Assembly (NCBI GenBank): GCA_000934385.1
Contig: KN880879.1
Location: 1 to 13,440, forward strand
Length of the DNA: 13,440 nt
Source: Cylindrobasidium torrendii FP15055 ss-10
Taxonomy: Eukaryota > Basidiomycota > Agaricomycetes > Agaricales > Physalacriaceae
Direction of reading: 5' to 3'
A program made the translations under genes and the position numbers. Shown here in pieces: positions 1 to 9,805 of the stretch; the first letter of the stretch is position 1, and the number at the start of each line of letters is the position of its first letter. The notes under the pieces were generated by a model. It saw nothing but the letters and a program-made list of their open reading frames with translations, was not told where the DNA came from and made no database searches.

Positions 1-206
1 TGACTGCGTCCTCTACTCTGGCGAACGTCGTGGGTGGAGATCATATCGAGACGGTTTGTTCTTGCCGCTGGTCGGCCGCGCCCCCCCGATCTGCAGTGCT
101 TGGAAGTTGGAATCGACAATGGAATCGCAATGTACGCGCTCGAGATTCGATCAAAGGCTCGGAGGGGCGGAAGCACGTGGCAATCTCCTCTCTTACCTTC
201 AAAATA
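1..206 (+). promoter_or_regulatory. Upstream region and 5' leader of the kelch gene, with two overlapping small uORFs
   Basis: No TATA box is obvious. Two ATGs precede the chosen kelch start at 207. The first, at 119, opens a frame that runs to a TGA ending at 250 and so overlaps the main start out of frame. The second, at 130, opens a 25-codon frame ending in TAA at 205-207, so that its stop shares one base with the kelch ATG (TAATG). If the transcript starts upstream of 119, both would affect initiation at the main ATG. The transcription start is not visible in the sequence, so this is only potential regulation. Confidence 0.35.
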
Positions 207-1803
207 ATGCAGGCGCGCCGACCTCGAGCACCTCCTTCGATTATCCTTGACGACGGGAGCGACGACATGAGCTCCGTGCGCAGTCTCCCCGACGTGCCGG
301 AGGACGCCCCGCTCGTTCCCTCTACGCCAAGCACGCCATACTATGAGTCGGTGGGATCCGCCTCTGCATCAGGATCAACCCTCCAAACTACCGCAAAGCC
401 TCCACGAAGCTCGGGATCGCGGAAATCATCGTCAAGGTCGCTTGGGGCCAAGGCGTCGTCCGAGAATCTGGCGGGAAATTCGGCATCGCGCCGGACGCTG
501 TCCAATGCGTCCTCTGCAGTCGCGGGGGGTTCATCAACAAAGGAACGTGGCTCGACGCGGGCAGGCCCTGCAATGCCCAGGATGAGGTCCACACCTCGAC
601 TGCCTGTTGAGAAGGATGCCGACGACGCACCCAGTGCTGAAATGTGCGTTATTGTCCATCGTTATCCGAGCTGGCTGACGCGACAAAAGGTATTGGAGCA
701 AAGCGCCTGTGTATGGTGTGCTTCCGCAAAGGAATATGCGTGGTCATACCGTAAATCTACTGGACACTACTGCTTGGGTATTCGGCGGCTGCGATGACAA
801 GGATACGGCCGGAGATTTGTATTGCTTTGACATAGGTATGTTATCGCTTACTCCCCGGGTTTTTGGCTAAAGCTCCATATCGCAGAAACGATGCAATGGT
901 CACATCCTGAGACCCTTGGAGAAGCACCTCCAGCTTCTAGAGCACACACCTGCAACCTCGTGGACAAGAAGCTCGTTGTGTACGGCGGCGGTCAAGGAGG
1001 AAACTACTACGATTGCGTTTACGTCTTCGATACCATAACGCGCCGCTGGTCACGGCCGTCCGTATCTGGTGAGAAGCCACCATGCCGCCGGGCGCACACC
1101 GCTGTCGTTTACCAAAAGAAAATATGGATATTTGGTGGCGGGAATGGCATGACTGCTCTCAATGACGTTTGGACTCTGGACGTGTCGAACACGGACAAGA
1201 TGCGATGGGAGCATATCAAGACGCGCGGGAAACGGAGACCAACTCCCCGCGGCTATCACACCGCCAACCTCACAGGCCACCATATGGTCATCGTTGGAGG
1301 GAGCGACGGCGCTGACTGTTTCTCAGAGATTTGGTTTCTGAATCTAGGTACGCCGACTTATTCTGCGCATAGAGTCAACCTTTGAGCATGATCAGAGAGT
1401 CTTGAGTGGACACTCATTGACCTTCCGGAGAACGAGTCCTTCAAGCGGCTCTCGCACACCGCAACACAGGTCGGCACTTATGTCTTCATCCAAGGCGGTC
1501 ATGATGGTGCGGAGTATACCGCTGATACCAAATGCTTCAGTTTAGGTGCGCTATTTAGTATTTATTCGTTGTTGCGGTCGTGCTGAGGAAGTGTGACCAG
1601 TAAACCTCCAATATGAACACCGGCAGGTGTGTGGGCGACCACCAAGCCAACGAGGATATCATGTATGCGTACTGGCGGACAGTCGACTCTTTTTCTTTGG
1701 TGGATACAATGGCGCTCAGGCGTTTGACGATGTACACATTATCGATTTGGCTGGCTCTGCCTTTCTCCCACAAGTAACGAGCTTCGAGATCGATGTAGCA
1801 TAG
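207..1803 (+). CDS. Kelch-repeat beta-propeller protein, five exons (465 aa)
   Basis: The exons I derive are 207-643, 690-835, 886-1347, 1396-1545 and 1601-1803. All four introns are GT-AG and 46-55 nt long, and the joined frame is open throughout. The start at 207 has A at -3. Residues 1-145 are low complexity, rich in Ser, Thr and Pro with basic patches, and probably disordered. From about residue 146 six kelch repeats follow, each with an R-(A/G/L)-H-T or RGYH strand, a hydrophobic run, a GG pair and a later aromatic; examples are WVFGGCDDKD, VVYGGGQGG, WIFGGGNGM, VIVGGSDGA, FIQGGHDGA and FFFGGYNGA. Six blades make a complete propeller, usually a protein-protein interaction scaffold. Fungal kelch proteins such as Tea1 and Ral2 act in polarity and Ras signalling, but assigning this one to either is inference. 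No enzyme motif is seen. It is the only gene in the first 4 kb. Confidence 0.93.
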
Positions 1804-2048
1804 TTATGTCTTGTTTATGGATTGTGTACTCAGTACAGTATACCTTATTCTTCCCTACTTTACTTCAATTACCTACGCCCATTGTTCTCGTGACGCCAGA
1901 CACGCTAATTTACTCGGGCGCGTCGCGTAGCCTCCGAGGCTCAGGCTAAGTCCGCATCCTGACTCTGCCCCCTTGGCACACTGTAAGTCATGAGTGGAGG
2001 TCAACAAGGATTTACTGATATTGGTTGCACGTTACACTATGCAGTGAC

Positions 2049-2060
2049 CACGGTACCGTG
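2049..2060. repeat. Perfect 12-bp palindrome
   Basis: The sequence CACGGTACCGTG is its own reverse complement. It lies about 250 bp after the kelch stop codon, in non-coding sequence. Perfect palindromes of this size can be binding sites for dimeric regulators, but one copy without a nearby start gives no functional support. Confidence 0.5.
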
Positions 2061-2150
2061 ACTCTGTGCCACCTAAGCTTAACCCGGACCAGCGCTAGGC
2101 TGGCTTTCCTTGTGCGCGTGTGTATGCTGTAGTCAACGAACCGCCGGTGT

Positions 2151-2190
2151 AGTTTTTCATTCCTCGGTCGAGTTTAGCATTCCTCGGCAC
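2151..2190 (+). repeat. Tandem duplication of a 20-bp unit
   Basis: Two adjacent 20-bp units match at 15 of 20 positions. Each begins AGTTT and contains an identical CATTCCTCGG core, at 2158-2167 and 2178-2187. The second copy follows the first without a spacer. It may be a replication slippage product or a pair of protein-binding sites; nothing favours either. Confidence 0.55.
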
Positions 2191-2813
2191 TCAAAGCGCG
2201 CGCTGCATCTCTTCCATACAGTGCCAGGTGGGATATTGTTGTAATGTGAGGTCGCACATTCGTGCTATCAACGTTTATCTTTCGCTGGCAGGTGATATTG
2301 CACACTGACATTGATTAGTTCATTCTTTGCTGGAACGAGGCTATCATATCATCTCTGCCGGTGTTGAACGAAATCCTACATCTTTCTCAGTGCAGGCCCT
2401 CCCACTGAGTATCTCTCTTCTGAGGCAATGTTTTACTGGGTTTCTGTCGACCAAAATGCATCTCATGCATACCATAATGGGGTCTTTCCTTCTTCACACC
2501 TCAGCGTCTGGTCCTGATAGAACTCCTCGGGCCTAGTAGTTCAAAAGCGCCGGAGGGACGAGTTTGTGCTGAACGCACAGTACAATCCGATGCTGTATCT
2601 GGTCTCAGTTTACGTACGGCATTCCAGCACAGTCCCAGCATGCTTCGAACGAAAGCTCTTGGCTCGCAACCCTGACTCTACCGGTGAACTGGAGTTCAAA
2701 ACGCAGCTGCTACGATAGTAGAGTTGATGAGAAATGCACGATACATCCGGAGTCCCATGTGGCAATGCGATGTTGAAGTTGAACGTTGAACACCGAGCGG
2801 TCCATGATAATTA

Positions 2814-2837
2814 TACACTTGCCAATGAGCAAGTGTA
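2814..2837. repeat. Hairpin: perfect 9-bp inverted repeat with a 6-nt loop
   Basis: TACACTTGC at 2814-2822 is followed by the loop CAATGA and the exact reverse complement GCAAGTGTA at 2829-2837. It lies in the gene-free interval, about 1 kb from the nearest coding sequence on either side. Possible roles are a dyad binding site, a structured part of an unannotated RNA, or the footprint of a small element. Confidence 0.6.
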
Positions 2838-4173
2838 AATCTCGGGAACACTTAGCCACCACCGAGGGTACAGTTTTGTAAGCAGTAGAAGTATTATACT
2901 AGTAGATGGCTTGAGTCAAAGAGCGCTCGAAGTAAATTACAGATGTAAGGCTACACTTCATTACAGTATGCGGCCTGAAATGAAGCTTTTCAAGTGCATA
3001 CATTGCTGCTTTCTTATGGTGCTGATGTGGGATTACATTTAGAATCCAGAGTACACACGCGCGTGTCGTTCAGCACCAGATCAGCGCTACTACTCAGGTT
3101 CAACACGGAACACGAATATCTGACCGCGATTTTATCAAGAATTTGGCGGCTACACTCACTTTGATTCGGTGCAAACACAGGCGGACTAGAGGAAAAGTCT
3201 GAGAGAAGTGGGAGCTTCTGTTTTTGTCGACTCGGTGCTTGAGGAATCCAACCAACCCGACGGTCGTCCGCGCAGCGTAGCGACGGTTTACCTCAGAACT
3301 TTTCGATACTCTGATGAGGGCGGCGGCAGGAAAAATCCGGGGTGTTACCTATCGGGGCGTTATCAGCGTGTGACCTTTGGTAGGCGGCGAGTCGGAAGTG
3401 CGAGTCGAACTCAAGGCTTGACCGCAGACAAAGGCCCATCAGTCCGCCCCGCGTCTGCCGTATCTGCGTCGACAATGTTGTCTCTGAAATGAAGAAATTA
3501 AGATAGAGGCACGTCTATTTCGGAGAAGAAGGACAATGAGGTTGATCCTGGACGAAGAGCGCGCACCACTTCGTGCACTCGGGAATGCCTGCCAGTGATG
3601 CCGCAGCAAACACCGGGTCGGAAACACTGTCGTTTTGAGGACAGGAATCTCTATCAGTCCTGTGTACTGTAGGAGCGTACTTGTATCGTAATAAATGTGT
3701 ATATACCGTACCTCCAGATTTCTCCCACGTTTGTCTTCATGGAGCAGTGGGCGATCGGGCTGCAGATAACAATTTTTGGCAACAAAAAAGGTACTGAACT
3801 TCCCAAGAGAAGACCACGATGTGCATTTTGTAAAATTCTGTATACAAGGCATGTTTCCGCTCACGTCTCTCCGTCCGTGTACTTGCGGAACCATCGGAAA
3901 TGGGGAACTACATTTCTGGGCTGTTTGCATTGTTTGCATGGTACGCCCGTCGTCCATACAGCAAGTTCCATCTTTTCGTGTGAACCAACGTATAGTTTCC
4001 GCCGTGTCGGGTTGCTGATATGTCGCGAGAAAAGAGTAAGATGCCGCTTGCCATCCTATTGAGATTAAACTTGGTGTCCTGGATCTCTTCAGTTCAGGGA
4101 TGGCTTACCTTGGATTTACCGGTCAACTGTTTGGAACTGCCACAGGATGGTAAAGGGTACTCCGGTCTCTAGT

Positions 4174-4180
4174 TATAAAA
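4174..4180 (+). promoter_or_regulatory. TATA box of the first F-box gene
   Basis: TATAAAA lies about 140 bp before the ATG at 4318. Initiation 25-35 bp downstream would give a leader of roughly 100 nt, normal for a fungal gene. There is no competing ATG between 4210 and 4318. Assignment to the F-box gene rests on strand, spacing and the lack of any other gene nearby. Confidence 0.6.
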
Positions 4181-4317
4181 GTAGCTGGGTAACTTTTCAG
4201 GACACACATACGCTCGCCAGATACCTTGACTTGGTGCTGGAATACGAGGTGCGTGCGCCGAGTTTGTCCTGAGCGCTCCATTTAACGTGTGCCCAGACGA
4301 TATACATACACTCAAAC

Positions 4318-5930
4318 ATGTCTTCGAGACTCACTCTATCCGAAATGACCAAGATCCTGGAGGGCGCCTTCAAGCGTCTCCTCGAAATGAACGCGCCCCC
4401 GAGCGACACCGAGGCCCTCGAGATACGTTCCCTCATCCGAAACCTGCGCTACCGCATGGCCGACATTCCGCGTTACAACGTCTTCATGGACGCCGAGCGC
4501 GACGACATTCAGCGCGCTATCACTGCTCACGAAGCCTTACTATCCCCCGCACGTTATCTACCAGCAGAGATACTCATGCAAATCTTCTCTTACACCATTG
4601 AGGGATACTTCGACGTGCTTCGCGTAGACGCTGGGCCATGGGTGCTCAGCCACGTCTCTCGGTCTTGGAGATATGTCGCAACCGCCTGCCCCGAGCTCTG
4701 GACATCATTTGTTCTCCCGTGGGAGACTCTCCAGCCTCGACCTTCGGGCGCATACGAGCTCCTCGAATCTGTGCTTTCGCGCACATGCAACAGCCCATTG
4801 TCCATAACCTTCACACCCGAGGCTGCCACCCCTGGCGCCAACTTCTTCTACCAGCGCTTGCTCAGCGAGTCGCACCGCTGGAAGAACGCGCGTATCTTTG
4901 TTCCAAACAACGTCTACGATGCTTTCAACCAGCAGCTTACGTCCCTGCCTCGTCTCAAGTCTCTTGAACTCGTCGTCGACCTTGTCCGGGCAGAAAAGGA
5001 GTCACCGTCGTTGTTTGCGCCATTTGAGGCTGCACCGCGTCTCCAGAACGTCGCGATCTCCGGCACCAAGCCTCTGGCTACGGTAAACCTGCCCAAGGTC
5101 CGCCTGCCATGGGCCCAGCTCACTCGTTTCTCCACCGAGCACATCCGCAACATCGACCACCTCATCGAGATCCTACACAACACTCCCAAGCTCCGCGAGC
5201 TCGAGCTGCCTTGCCTTAAGTGGCATCATCCCAAGTACGCTGAGAGCCTTGGCGTGCATGAGGGTGTCGAGTCGCTGCGAATCTGGGACCCTCGTCTGCT
5301 CGACTATCTCTGCCTCCCTTCCATGCGCAGTATCGACCTCGAGCTTGATATCAAGGACAAGTATGCGACCGCACTCGGAAAGTTTGTCGCCCGCTCACAA
5401 TGTTCTCCGCGTCGGCTGCGGCTTGTGAACGCGCGTCCCGAGGAGCGCCTTACCCTGCTTAAGGACATTCCGTCACTCTCGCATCTCATTATCGAGGAAG
5501 GATTCCACGGGCGTGAGCACGTCGAGAGCCTGTTCAAGTCTCTTCACCGCGAGTCAGGCGAAGAACTTCTGCCGCATCTAGAGCACTTCGAGTGGACTGC
5601 CGACATCTCCTGCTTCCAATTCGACGGCAAGTGCATGCTGGACATGATTGAGTCGCGCTGGAGGCTGCCAGTGGATTCGGAGGTCACCCGCCTGCGGTCC
5701 GTGAAGGTGTCTTGTCGCACTTTCCGCTCGAAGCTCAGCACTATTGCTCTCCGCCGTGTGGCGAAGCTCAGGGCCGAAGGTCTCGATATCGACATTGCCT
5801 TTGTCCGTGAGTAGCTTTCACCGCGTGCCCCCACACATTCAGTTGACTGACCCTATTCCAGGATCCTGAGTTTCCCACCATCCACTTCGGACCCCGTCCG
5901 CTCTACACCAACACAATGTACAACTGGTGA
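4318..5930 (+). CDS. F-box protein of the basidiomycete F-box/LRR-like type (about 498-517 aa)
   Basis: The ATG at 4318 has A at -3 and follows a TATA box. Residues 1-77 are mostly helical and charged. The F-box lies at about 79-130: RYLPAEILMQIF, then WVLSHVSRSWRYVA and CPELWTSF, which is the LPxEIL...VSRSWR...PELW pattern of this family. The rest resembles irregular leucine-rich repeats, for example LKSLELVV, LRELELPCLKW and LRSVKVSCRTF. The F-box normally binds Skp1 in an SCF ubiquitin ligase while the C-terminal part selects substrates; the substrate is unknown. The unspliced frame stops at 5814. The tail at 5862-5930 (beginning DPEFPTIHFGP) uses the same C-ending codons as the gene and joins in frame if the intron is 5803-5861, giving 517 aa. 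The near-consensus donor at 5807 instead gives a stop after two codons, for 498 aa. The body of the gene is secure; the extreme C-terminus is not. Confidence 0.9.
5803..5861 (+). other. Intron with tandem donors 4 nt apart near the end of the F-box gene
   Basis: GTCCGTGAGT at 5803-5812 contains two overlapping donors, GTCCGT at 5803 and GTGAGT at 5807. An acceptor CAG ends at 5861, after a ttgactga branch-like motif at 5843-5850. The second donor is the better match to consensus but yields a stop almost at once. The first keeps the frame into a 22-codon tail ending TGA at 5928-5930. Overlapping GYNNGY donors are a known form of alternative splicing. An intron in this place is likely; which donor is used is open. 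Confidence 0.55.
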
Positions 5931-7561
5931 ACCGCACACACCCTAGACATCTCTCATTTTCATTTTCTTGCTTTGTAACATGGACTCGCGCTAGATTTTT
6001 GCACTTTGTACTGTGTTTGTATCATTAGACTCTGCTTGTATGTAACCAGGTTGTGTACTTGCATACAACCGCCGGCGGAATCATTGGCCAGGTTTACTTT
6101 AGACGGCTCATAGAAGTTTTTGAACCAATTCTCGAATTTGAACTTTGCGAAGCTCTCAAATGCACCGTGCACGTAATTCGTGATACTATTTAATTATGGA
6201 CGTGGGAGTCTTCGCATGCATTAGCTCATCCGAGGCATCGGCGCACCCTTCGATTGTCTTGCTGGCTTGTGAAGACCCTTCTGGACCACACATCCCAGGA
6301 TAGTTCTCAGCCGGAGCTCCTTGGGGGACGGTATACGGCGAAAACAGGGAAAATTCCTTGCGGGCGGCTCGACGTCTTGCACACTCGACGGTCTGGGCCG
6401 GGGCACTTCAATCGGCTTTCCATGATCGAGGTAAGCGTCCTTGCGGCTGACGATATGAGCTATTGAAGTTAGCAAAACCCCCTTCTCTCCAGGAGAGATT
6501 TCGCGAAGTAACCGTGCCATGCGCTTGTCTTTCTTTTCCTACGCCTTTGTCTCGGTAGTATGTCTGCCTTCACAGTTCGAAAGCTTCTTTGCTTGACTCA
6601 GTCATACCGGCGTATTTAAAATCAGAGACGATAGTCCCCATGGGTTTGCCACCAGACACAATCAGTACCCTCACTCGGCCCAACATGTCTCGCCGAACCA
6701 AAGCCCGCAAGACCCAGAAGCACGCATCTTGAGGGGAATGCCATTCGTCCTCCGACTCGGTGAATACCCTCAGGCGTCCTCCTCGATGATAACCCACCTG
6801 AGTCAATGGAAGGCAAAGTTTCCTTCAATCGGGTATAACAGACTTCGTGAGATACTAGGACTCAGATATAGGCTGCTTCAGCCACACAAAAGCCTTAGTA
6901 GGCTCTTGGGGATTGAGGGAACAAGCGTGCCTATCCTTCCACCTCGATAGAACAGCACCGCTATCTTACTTTCGGTTCTATCATCTATGGGCGCGATGCA
7001 GATAAGGCTTGCTACACCACGCAATCACTGCACTCCCGAGTCGTAATTTAGGACTCTATTGTTCACTTGAAGGCCTAAATGATGGGTCATGACCCAAAAA
7101 AGAAATAGATACGGCCAGTGCCGAAGATGTCGATCGTCCTTTTCATATAGGGGAAGATTGAACCGCTTAACTGCGATGATTACTAAACAATGGGGCTTAC
7201 GTGTGCATCGGAGCCAATGAACAAGGGAGGCGCACAACTTTCGAGAATCCCTAAAGCGAGACACTGTCCCACGAATGCAGCGCATCGAACTCCGTTCATC
7301 ACCCCCTCCATTACTCACTCGAATCGTATGGATAGTACCTGTGCAACAAATGTCCGCCTACAGTACAGAACTCGTTCCAGAATAAAGTATGCGCCAGACC
7401 TCAATAAGAAAGTGTGCCGTATCATATCATATCATAATGAGAAACACAACAAAAAGAAGAAACAAACAACATCTTTTGTCCAGCCTTAAATTATAATGCT
7501 CCATCTCGTGAAAGGGTCGTCACAGTCGTACATGCACGCGCGGGGAAGAACACGCGATTAC
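5931..7561. other. Interval between convergent genes, no supported gene
   Basis: This stretch lies between the 3' end of the F-box gene (+) and the 3' end of the kinase gene (-), so it should hold both 3' UTRs. The open frames in it, such as the minus-strand frames at 6221-6520 and 6570-6806, show no domain, no splice sites that join them, and no matching codon bias. A short pentanucleotide run, ATCAT three times at 7421-7435, sits in AT-rich sequence close to the kinase 3' end. No tRNA or structural RNA was recognised. I see nothing else I can support. Confidence 0.6.
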
Positions 7562-9471
7562 CTATCTCAACTTCGTCTTCTCCTTGTTGAGCTTTTGTCC
7601 TTCGATGACAGACACCTGCCTAGGCCGGATCCCACAGTCCATCGGCGCAATCTCACCACACTTCACATGTGTCCTGCACAGGCATCAGCCATCTTTTCGA
7701 AGGACAGAAGGAGACGGAGACGCACTTCAAACCACAGTCATCGCACTCCAGCACCGGCTTCCACCCAAGTCGCTTCGCACAGACATCGCACTTGGCAGTA
7801 AGCAGCCCACTGGAGAAGATGATATCAAGCGGATTCCAAGAGCTCTCCGCGCTCGAGCTATGCCGTTTCGGCGTCGATGCCCCGCTCGGCTTCGCGCCAG
7901 GCTTGAGAAGCGTGAACCGGTGAACCAGAGGCGCAACGTAGTTTCCGTGCAGCGAACGAATGGTCGAACCGCCTTCGGTTGCATAGGCGCTCGAGATTTC
8001 AGAACTAACCGCAGTATGGTACGAATCAAACGAGTCGATGGACATAGCTGACCCGGGACCGAGGAGGTCAGAGCCGTTGGCCTCCGCCATGATAGTCGAG
8101 GGATTCGATGATGCCATGCCGGGCATGCCTTCATTTGGTGTAGACTGACCGTCAGACATACGAATGGTAAGGACAGACGAGAGGGAGGGTATCTCTGTGT
8201 GTTTTGAGCTATGACTTTTGATGACTGTGGTGCTGTAGTCGGCCTCGCCTCTGTCAAGAAGCGGTTCATTTCCTGCAAAGCAAAGCATGTCAGGCAAAGT
8301 CGCCGAACTGGGCAAATCAACCCACCGTCTTCGGTCCATGCACTGTCGCTAGCTTGGGAGAGGCCTTCGATGGCTTCCATGAGTTCGTCGTCGCTTTCAT
8401 CAGTCGACATGGCGCTGGAACGAATATCCTTGCCGACACCGACACCGAAGCTAGGGATGCGGGGTGCGGGACCTGGGCGTTTGCCGCCAGTGAGGAACTT
8501 GATGCTACCGACATGACTATCCTCGTCCTGGCGAGCAAGCACCTGCATCTCGATCAGACGCAGCCTTTCCAGGATGTCACGGGTCGTCGGACGGTCTGCA
8601 GCAGCTGTTGCACAGCAATCCACGGCGAGGTCGATGAACTCTGCTGGGCATCCGGAGCTCGCCAGACTGTGAACCTCGTCGGTATGGATGCCAAAGTCTG
8701 GCGCGGCACGCTTGAAATGATGGTCGTCGGCCAAAGTACGGGAGATGATTTCACAGAAGATGATGCCGAGCGAGAAAACATCGGTCGGGAGGTCAAATTC
8801 GTCGCCAAGCATGATCTCTGGTGACATATACGAGTCGGTACCGCAGAATGTGAGGCGTTTGGACTCGTCCGCGCTGCGGGCGGCGATGCGGGCAAAACCA
8901 AAGTCGGTGATCTTCAGACGGCCGTTCGAAGTGACTAACAGGTTCTCGCCCTTCAAGTCGCGATGGATGCACTTGCGGGCGTGAAGGTAGGCCAAAGCGC
9001 GAGTGATGTCCGTTGCAAATGACAGGCGCAGACGCCAGGGCATGGGCCGGGTCTTGTCATAGATGTAATGCCGCAGGTTGCCATTCTCGATGAACTCGGA
9101 GATGATGAAGATGCGGTTGTCGGGCTCTGGTGCCCTCGAAAGGCCAAGGAATAAGACGATGTTGGGGTGCCGGGACTCCTTCATCAGCCGCCATTCGCGC
9201 TCAAAGTATTTTCCAACGTCGTAGTCCTTCGAGGGGAGAACCTCCTTGATGGCCACATCTATCCCCAGGTAACGGCCTTGGACGAGTCAGTATCGTCTGT
9301 GCCACGCAGCGGACGACGCACCTTGGTACACATTTCCAAATGAGCCCGCGCCCAACTTTTTCCACTCTCCTTTGATATCCTGGATGTCGGCGAGGTGTAA
9401 GAGGACTGGCCGGGCTCTGTAGCACTTTGACGCACCTCGAAGGGGATCACATCAAACGCATCAGAGTGCAT
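7562..9471 (-). CDS. Serine/threonine protein kinase with C-terminal C1-type zinc finger (about 585 aa, four exons)
   Basis: Exons in transcript order: 9471-9322, 9276-8326, 8272-7726 and 7673-7562, with GT-AG introns of 45, 53 and 52 nt. The kinase domain spans about residues 35-290: glycine loop LGAGSFGNVYQG, VAIK lysine near 60, HRDLKGENLL, metal-binding TDFGFAR, activation segment ending TFCGTDSYMSPE, and DRPT. All catalytic residues are present; the style is TKL-like. A Ser-rich linker follows. The C-terminus holds CDVC, then ECDDCGLKTHVKC and a last Cys seven residues on, matching the C-x4-H-x2-C-x7-C end of C1 domains. The CxxC to CxxC spacing is 11, shorter than the usual 13-14, and the upstream His is distant, so lipid binding is uncertain. 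The last intron splits this finger, and the final exon supplies its ligands. Exon 1 is odd: the ATG frame (MHSDAFDVIPFEV) and the glycine-loop frame (HLADIQDIKGEW) differ. Confidence 0.92.
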
Positions 9472-9805
9472 GGCGATAGACAGAGTGGAATTTGGGTATA
9501 ACGGCGGGAAGAAAGGCGCTGCTCAACGCCTTGACCGACGGCGGGGTTGGATGACAGAGATGGTGGACGTTTGGACGTTTCAACCCGACAGTGACAGTTG
9601 GTCGTGACGTCACCCAGTAAGTAGACTGTAGAGATCATTCTCGATCGCGTCGAAAGCTACGAAAGCCAAGAACGTCGTAGTATATGCGCTACTAAAGCAT
9701 CTACTTATATACACAGCTAACTGAGTGGCCAGAAAATTCGAATTACGGAATGTACACTAGGTTTAAGAATACACACTATACCAAGTAGTCTAAACTCTAT
9801 ATATG
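9472..9805 (-). promoter_or_regulatory. Kinase promoter region and 3' flank of the unknown gene
   Basis: These 334 bp separate the kinase start from the stop codon of the upstream gene on the same strand. They must hold the 3' UTR of that gene and the kinase promoter. The clearest element is the CRE-like palindrome at 9604-9613. The part beyond 9650 is AT-rich. No open frame here is supported. Confidence 0.55.
9604..9613. promoter_or_regulatory. Perfect CRE-type palindrome (bZIP site) upstream of the kinase
   Basis: GTGACGTCAC is a perfect 10-bp palindrome containing the full CRE octamer TGACGTCA at 9605-9612. It is 134-141 bp upstream of the kinase ATG at 9471, a usual distance for a fungal promoter element. 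CRE octamers are bound by ATF/CREB-family bZIP factors, which in fungi such as S. pombe (Atf1) act in stress signalling. Binding here is inferred from sequence and position only. Confidence 0.55.

Larger units (their letters stand above)
1804..4173. other. Long interval without a supported gene
   Basis: No reading frame here has a recognisable domain, steady codon bias, or splice sites that join it to another frame. The longest open frame, on the minus strand at 3439-3957, has a composition consistent with chance. There is no tRNA A/B box pair, no rRNA and no transposase or reverse transcriptase motif. The interval does hold a perfect hairpin (2814-2837), a perfect 12-bp palindrome (2049-2060) and a short tandem duplication (2151-2190). 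Its base composition is more AT-rich and irregular than the flanking genes. It could hold the kelch 3' UTR, the promoter of the F-box gene, a non-coding RNA or a decayed element; the sequence does not decide which. Confidence 0.6.

Noticed and set aside
3395..3415. tRNA-like T-loop (GAGTTCGACTC on the minus strand)
   Set aside because: The flanking bases do not form the 5-bp T stem, and no acceptor, D-arm or anticodon arm could be built around it.
3439..3957. 172-codon open frame on the minus strand
   Set aside because: It has no domain, no consistent codon bias and an odd composition. A frame of this length is expected about once by chance in a window of this size, and an overlapping plus-strand frame (3697-4062) is equally open.
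6221..6806. Minus-strand open frames 6221-6520 and 6570-6806 as exons of one gene
   Set aside because: I found no GT-AG pair that joins them sensibly, no recognised domain, and competing open frames on the plus strand.
9406..9431. 26-nt intron that would repair the kinase reading frame
   Set aside because: It is far shorter than the 45-70 nt introns elsewhere in the window and has no branch site. An indel or an unseen exon is more likely.
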